8,810 nucleotides of DNA from Acidobacteriaceae bacterium. Its GTDB lineage: Bacteria > Acidobacteriota > Terriglobia > Terriglobales > Acidobacteriaceae. Shown piece by piece: positions 5,765 through 8,810 of the stretch (within the stretch, counting starts at the first letter, position 1; each line of letters opens with the position of its first letter). A model generated the notes under the pieces. That model searched no databases, was not told the origin of the DNA, and saw only the letters and a list, made by a program, of their open reading frames with translations. A program made the position numbers and the translations under genes. The stretch lies in contig PLBD01000250.1 of NCBI GenBank assembly GCA_003135315.1, positions 1 through 8,810 on the forward strand, in the 5' to 3' direction.

Positions 5765-6490
5765 ATGTCAGTGTATTCGCCTGTCGTTGCCGGAATCCCG
5801 GCCCTGCCCGTGAGTGATTGGCAAAGCGCCGCCAAGCTCATCGAACACACCCTCTTGAAACCCGATGCCACGCGCAAGCAGGTGGCGAAGCTCTGCCAGG
5901 AAGCGGTGCATTACGGATTCCACGCGGTCATGGTGAATCCGGTGAATGTGGCCTATGCGGCGGCGCTGGTGCGCGGATCGGCGGTGAAGGTCGGCACGGT
6001 CGTCGGCTTTCCCCTGGGCGCGAATCTGACCGTCACCAAACTGGTGGAAGCCGAGACCGCGTTGCGCGAGGGCGCGCACGAGCTCGACATGGTGATGAAC
6101 ATCGGGGCGCTGAAGTCGGGCCAGCGCGTGCTGGTGCAGACCGAGATTCGCAGCCTGACGCAGTTGGCGCATCGGCACGGCGCCCTCCTGAAACTCATCC
6201 TGGAAAACGCGCTGCTGAGCCAGGAAGAAAAAATCCTGGCCTGCGCGCTTGCCGCCGACGCCGGAGTGGACTTTGTGAAGACCTCCAGCGGGCTGGCTGA
6301 GTCCGGCGCGACCGCCTACGACGTGGCGCTGATGCGCGGCGTGGTCGGCCTCAACATCGGAGTGAAGGCCGCCGGCGGCATCCGCACCGCGGCGCATCTG
6401 CTGGAGATGGTGGATGCGGGAGCGAATCGCATCGGCACCAGCGCCAGCGTGCAGATCGTGCAGGAGATGGGCGCGCCAGCGAACGAGTAG
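5765..6490 (+). CDS. deoC: Deoxyribose-phosphate aldolase (DERA)
   Basis: Class I aldolase splitting 2-deoxyribose-5-phosphate into glyceraldehyde-3-phosphate and acetaldehyde, in deoxynucleoside catabolism. The 241-aa TIM-barrel protein shows IEHTLLKPDAT (26-36), GTVVGFPLGAN (77-87), ELDMVMNIGALKSG (106-119) with catalytic D108, VKTSSG (171-176) with Schiff-base K172, KAAGGIRT (201-208) with proton-relay K201, and phosphate-binding GTSAS (234-238). At the position of the reactive cysteine in the E. coli enzyme (C47) it has methionine (M56 in VMVNP). An in-frame stop at 5756-5758 fixes the start at 5765. No clear Shine-Dalgarno sequence precedes it, so translation is probably coupled to hpt 13 bases upstream. 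Confidence 0.96.
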   Translation: MSVYSPVVAGIPALPVSDWQSAAKLIEHTLLKPDATRKQVAKLCQEAVHYGFHAVMVNPVNVAYAAALVRGSAVKVGTVVGFPLGANLTVTKLVEAETALREGAHELDMVMNIGALKSGQRVLVQTEIRSLTQLAHRHGALLKLILENALLSQEEKILACALAADAGVDFVKTSSGLAESGATAYDVALMRGVVGLNIGVKAAGGIRTAAHLLEMVDAGANRIGTSASVQIVQEMGAPANE

Positions 6491-6499
6491 CGATTTCGG

Positions 6500-7138
6500 T
6501 CAAGCACCCGGAGTTCGGTTAGCACTGGACCCCCGCGCCCAGCGCAGAGAACGCCACATCTGGATTGTGACCACCAGATACCAAATACCTATGGCGGGGC
6601 CGAGGTCCACCAGGCCCGCGCTCTTGGGTGGCGCGGGAAACGTGTAGAAATTGAGCGCCAGTAGACCTGCGGCAATGACCATTCCGGAAAACGCAAACGC
6701 TTTACCGAAGCGGGGATGGTGCAGCATGGCCAGCGCGAAACAGAACGTTCCCAAACCAATGTAAGCATCCCAGGCCACATCCAGTCCGAGCCAGATAGCC
6801 GTCATTTGCGCCGACACTTTCTCACTGCCGGCGGAATAGCCGACCGCCATTTGCACCAGGGCCATCGCGGAAAACAGCGCGCCAGCCAATGCATTCAGCA
6901 GCGCTCCCAAGGCGCTGGAAACCCGTGGCGTCTCCCAGTCGAGCAATCGCCGCAGACCGTAGCACGCCACTGCGAGACCGGGGCCGAAGCAGGCTGCGAG
7001 TGTAGTGGTCACGAGCTTTGGAAGCGGTACAAAAACCAGGAATGGATATGCCAGGCAGGTGAAGAATCCTGCAACGATGCCGACCTGCACGGCCTTGAGC
7101 CCTGCCGGTGCCGCGGATGCGCCAATGGAATCCGACAT
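6500..7138 (-). CDS. Multi-pass integral membrane protein, unassigned family
   Basis: 212 aa, mostly hydrophobic, with about six predicted membrane segments: near 17-38, 40-60, 75-100, 122-145, 152-172 and 183-202. Charged loops such as RRLLDWETPR and HHPRFGKAF separate them, and the C-terminus is basic (RSLRWARGSS). Some recognisable phrases (LDVAWDAYIGLGT, LNFYTFPAPP, GIWYLVVT) look conserved-hypothetical, but I recognise no named family and no catalytic motif, so transport or sensing cannot be claimed. The start at 7138 (MSDSIGAS) is preferred over the in-frame ATG at 7171, but neither has a good ribosome binding site. The gene converges on deoC with only nine bases between the stops and no terminator visible there. 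Confidence 0.75.
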   Translation of the reverse strand: MSDSIGASAAPAGLKAVQVGIVAGFFTCLAYPFLVFVPLPKLVTTTLAACFGPGLAVACYGLRRLLDWETPRVSSALGALLNALAGALFSAMALVQMAVGYSAGSEKVSAQMTAIWLGLDVAWDAYIGLGTFCFALAMLHHPRFGKAFAFSGMVIAAGLLALNFYTFPAPPKSAGLVDLGPAIGIWYLVVTIQMWRSLRWARGSSANRTPGA

Positions 7139-7348
7139 ACTTGCCGACCCGCGCCGAGCGGCAATTTCCAATCGAGCCGATCAGCGAAACGTCCGCCATG
7201 CGGAACAGACCATCTTTTCAGGCGGGCTGGCAGTCACGCAACTGATTTCACCGAATAGCGATCTCCTGCTGCGTTGTGCGGCGCGTTCTTCCTTCCCGCT
7301 TTGGCAGTTGTTCCGATTACGTTTCATCCCGCACAAAACCTAATCGAT
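7139..7348. other. Intergenic region between divergent membrane gene and flp
   Basis: About 210 bases in which I see no gene, tRNA or repeat. TTGGCA at 7301-7306 matches five of six positions of a -35 box, but the best -10-like hexamer downstream (TTTCAT, 7322-7327) is at 15-base spacing, so the flp promoter is only tentatively placed here. Confidence 0.35.
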
Positions 7349-7354
7349 CTTCCT

Positions 7355-7427
7355 GCTCCTGCCGATAGGAGTAACCGACAGTACTAAGTAGCGAAACAAG
7401 CTATCGCCAGACTTGTCGGTCTGGCGA
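7355..7427 (+). promoter_or_regulatory. Candidate structured 5' leader of flp with competing hairpins
   Basis: A perfect 9-bp stem (7404-7412 TCGCCAGAC with 7419-7427 GTCTGGCGA, loop TTGTCG) lies seven bases before the pilin ribosome binding site. Upstream segments can pair with its parts: CGATAG (7363-7368) with CTATCG (7401-7406), ACCGACA (7374-7380) with TGTCGGT (7414-7420), and ACAAG (7396-7400) with CTTGT (7412-7416). The first two alternatives interlock, which would make a pseudoknot, and both exclude the 9-bp stem. A small stem CTCCT/AGGAG (7356-7360, 7367-7371) is also possible. This is the layout expected of a switching leader, but no known riboswitch consensus was recognised. Confidence 0.5.
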
Positions 7428-7433
7428 ATTCGC

Positions 7434-7444
7434 AGGGAGGAAGG
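7434..7444 (+). promoter_or_regulatory. Strong ribosome binding site of flp
   Basis: A purine run containing GGGAGG and AAGG ends four bases before the ATG at 7449. It favours this start over the in-frame upstream GTG at 7413, which lies inside the hairpin loop and would add 12 unrelated residues. Confidence 0.75.
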
Positions 7445-7448
7445 TGAA

Positions 7449-7622
7449 ATGAAACTACTTCGCAATCTGCTGCGGGAGGAATCCGGTCAGGACCTGATCG
7501 AATACGCCCTGGCAGCAGCCATGATCGCGTTGGCCGCCGTGGCCGCTATGAGCGCCCTGGCGACCAACATCAGCAATGCGTTTAGTGCAGTCGGCAGCAA
7601 GCTAAGCAGCGCCGTAGCCTGA
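7449..7622 (+). CDS. flp: Flp/Fap-type pilin precursor of a Tad pilus
   Basis: Major subunit of the thin type IVb (Flp) pilus built by the Tad secretion machine. The 57-aa size is typical. A short basic leader (MKLLRNLLREESG) ends in Gly13, the prepilin-peptidase (TadV/CpaA type) cleavage site. It is followed by QDLIEYAL with the conserved Glu+5 and Tyr+6 of mature Flp pilins, a roughly 20-residue Ala-rich hydrophobic helix, and a short Ser/Asn/Ala-rich tail. It heads the locus, with cpaB 251 bases downstream, the usual order flp-(cpaA)-cpaB-cpaC; no prepilin peptidase gene lies in the gap. Confidence 0.93.
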   Translation: MKLLRNLLREESGQDLIEYALAAAMIALAAVAAMSALATNISNAFSAVGSKLSSAVA

Positions 7623-7873
7623 GGGCGGAAGCTGCGACTCCTGGAGGCCGGCATCCGCCTGGAGGCCTTCGAGGAAAACGAGGTATGGGCGCCGCGCCGA
7701 CGCTGCTCAACGGCGGCCCAGCCTGACATGCCAGGCCCAACCCTCCAGCGCCGGAGGTGGTTGCCGGTGGCAACCCTCCGGGCACGCTGGCCGCTTGCGC
7801 AGCGGGCAGCCCCGCTCCAACCTTCACCTGATTGCAGCGGGCGCTCGCCGCAAGCGTTTGAGGCGATGAAAAT
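7623..7873 (+). other. 251-nt GC-rich spacer between flp and cpaB
   Basis: No convincing gene. A frame runs through on the plus strand (KLRLLEAGIRLEAFEE then Arg/Pro-rich), but it lacks a good start and its later part looks non-coding. CTGGAGGCC occurs twice (about 7641 and 7661). The bulged hairpin at 7751-7781 dominates the spacer. An 8-bp inverted pair, CGCTTGCG (about 7792-7799) and CGCAAGCG (about 7851-7858), also spans the end of it. GAGG at 7860-7863 is the likely cpaB ribosome binding site. Confidence 0.5.
7751..7781 (+). terminator. Strong bulged hairpin between flp and cpaB (attenuator-like)
   Basis: CCGGAG (7751-7756) pairs with CTCCGG (7776-7781), and GGTTGCC (7759-7765) with GGCAACC (7769-7775), around loop GGT. 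The result is 13 base pairs with a two-base bulge (GT, 7757-7758). No T-run follows, so it is not a classical intrinsic terminator. It may stabilise the 3' end of flp mRNA or reduce read-through, giving more pilin than assembly protein. CCTCC (7742-7746) could compete for GGAGG (7753-7757). Confidence 0.45.
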
Positions 7874-8692
7874 ATGAACTCCCGTCGCGTGCTTCTTGCC
7901 CTGTTGATCGCCCTGCTGCTTTCCGGCGCCGTCACCTTCTTTATCAGCCGCAAACTGGGCGCTCCCAGTAATGCCCATCCCAACGTGCAGCGTTATGTGG
8001 CCGCCAAACGGCCGCTCGAAGCCGGAGAGGTGCTGAAGGCGGAAGACCTGGTGCTGACCGACTGGCCGGCGTCGGTCCCGTTGTCGAATGCGTTCAGCAA
8101 AGCCGGCGACCTGGCCGGCCGTGCGGTGATCTATCCCGTGGCTGCGTCCGAGCCCATTCTGGAGGGATACCTGGCCGCGCCGGGATCAGGGATCGGGCTG
8201 ACAACCAAGATCCCGGAAGGCATGCGCGCCACCTCGGTGAAATCGGACGAGGTGGTGGGCGTGGCCGGATTTCTGTTTCCCGGCTCGCACGTGGACGTGC
8301 TGGTGACGTTTCGCTCCGACCGCTCGCCCGCGCCGCAGACCCAGATCGTTCTTCAGGACGTGGAAGTGCTGACGGCGGGGCAGAAGCTGGAGCCTGAGCC
8401 GCAAGGGAAACCCGACGCGGTCAGCGTGGTCACGCTGCTGCTCACGCCGGAGGACGCGCAGAAGCTGGTGCTGGCCAGCGCGCAGGGCGGCATCCAGTTC
8501 GTGCTGCGCAATGGCGCCGACCACACCAAGGTCAAGGCCGTGCCGGTGCAGATGGCGCAGTTGTCGGGCGTCGACGCGGCCGCGCCCGCGCCTGCGCCGG
8601 TAGTAACGCCCCGCGTCCATGCGCCGATAAAAGAAACGTACGTGGTCGAAACCATTCTGGGCGACAAGCGTACGAGCAAGAGTTTCGAGTGA
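7874..8692 (+). CDS. cpaB: Flp pilus assembly protein CpaB/RcpC
   Basis: 272-aa periplasmic, membrane-anchored component of the Tad pilus machine, thought to work with the outer-membrane secretin. An N-terminal hydrophobic anchor (about 5-24, after MNSRR) is followed by a SAF/beta-clip domain (about 39-100, with RPLEAGEVLKAEDLVLTDWP at 46-65) and the RcpC-type domain (about 108-225). That domain has GMRATSVKSDEVVGVAGFL (116-134), PGSHVDVLVTF (136-146) and VTLLLTPEDAQKLVLA (186-201). The tail carries a Pro/Ala run (236-243) and ends in a charged, probably disordered segment. The ATG at 7874 follows GAGG by ten bases. The next gene begins four bases after its stop, indicating one operon. Confidence 0.93.
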   Translation: MNSRRVLLALLIALLLSGAVTFFISRKLGAPSNAHPNVQRYVAAKRPLEAGEVLKAEDLVLTDWPASVPLSNAFSKAGDLAGRAVIYPVAASEPILEGYLAAPGSGIGLTTKIPEGMRATSVKSDEVVGVAGFLFPGSHVDVLVTFRSDRSPAPQTQIVLQDVEVLTAGQKLEPEPQGKPDAVSVVTLLLTPEDAQKLVLASAQGGIQFVLRNGADHTKVKAVPVQMAQLSGVDAAAPAPAPVVTPRVHAPIKETYVVETILGDKRTSKSFE

Positions 8693-8696
8693 CGAT

Positions 8697-8810
8697 ATGA
8701 AACCCCTTATCCGCTGGAAACCAGCTTTGGCGTTGCTCGCGGTGCTGCTGGCCTCCGCCGTATCGGCCGCGCAGCCACCGATGGCAAGTTCCCCGCAATC
8801 CGCAGGCCCT
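8697..8810 (+). CDS. cpaC: Start of a secreted protein, probably Tad secretin CpaC/RcpA (partial)
   Basis: Only the first 38 codons are in the window. They encode a signal peptide (MKPLIRWKPALALLAVLLAS, cleavage probably after VSA at 22-24) and then a Pro/Ser/Ala-rich stretch (QPPMASSPQSAGP). Its position right after cpaB, with four bases between, is where Tad loci usually encode the outer-membrane secretin CpaC/RcpA. No secretin motif is visible yet, so the name rests on gene order and the signal peptide. Confidence 0.6.
   Translation, partial: MKPLIRWKPALALLAVLLASAVSAAQPPMASSPQSAGP

Noticed and set aside
6716..7258. Plus-strand open frame opposite the membrane protein
   Set aside because: Its translation is Arg/Gln/His-rich with no motif, whereas the minus strand gives a coherent multi-helix membrane protein.
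7330..7430. Possible c-di-GMP-I (GEMM) riboswitch upstream of flp
   Set aside because: The conserved GCAAACC and GGGACGCAAAGCC-type segments are absent; only general structure is seen, so I report an unclassified leader instead.
7677..7728. Mini-ORF beginning ATGGGCGCC after a GAGG-like site between flp and cpaB
   Set aside because: It gives only about 13 residues before a stop, with no similarity to anything recognised.
1..8810. CRISPR arrays, tRNA or rRNA genes, phage genes or defence genes
   Set aside because: No regularly spaced repeats, no tRNA-like cloverleaf sequence and no recombinase, nuclease or toxin motifs were seen on either strand.

Overview
The window looks like a chromosomal segment of a GC-rich soil-type bacterium, most likely an Acidobacteriota (Terriglobia-like) genome. 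This is inferred from the combination of a compact egtB-egtD pair, an exosortase-type PEP-CTERM secreted protein, a Flp/Tad pilus locus with a tiny Flp pilin, and the general protein style. No rRNA or tRNA is present to confirm the placement.

Layout: (1) 1-1392, minus strand: folC (folate polyglutamylation), open at the left edge. (2) 1393-1961: intergenic, mostly occupied by a 369-bp element with 20-bp imperfect terminal inverted repeats (1450-1818) that carries only one doubtful small ORF. (3) 1962-4224, plus: egtB and egtD, overlapping by 11 nt, the two core enzymes of aerobic ergothioneine synthesis, followed by what appears to be the 3' relic of an APC-type permease (about 4230-4394). 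(4) 4426-5043, minus: a secreted PEP-CTERM protein, with a 31-bp near-perfect palindrome just upstream of its ribosome binding site. (5) 5218-6490, plus: hpt and deoC, a nucleotide/deoxynucleoside salvage pair behind a plausible sigma-70-type promoter. (6) 6500-7138, minus: an unassigned multi-pass membrane protein, convergent with deoC. (7) 7449 to the right edge, plus: the start of a Tad pilus locus: flp pilin, cpaB, and the signal-peptide end of the next gene (probably the cpaC/rcpA secretin).

The window is a mosaic of short housekeeping and accessory transcription units rather than one system. The parts least explained by ordinary annotation are non-coding: the terminal-repeat element at 1450-1818, the palindrome at 5057-5087, and two structured stretches in the pilus locus. 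The pilin leader at 7355-7427 has a 9-bp hairpin competing with two interlocking alternative pairings. A bulged 13-bp hairpin lies in the 251-nt gap between flp and cpaB. I did not find a convincing undescribed multi-gene system.
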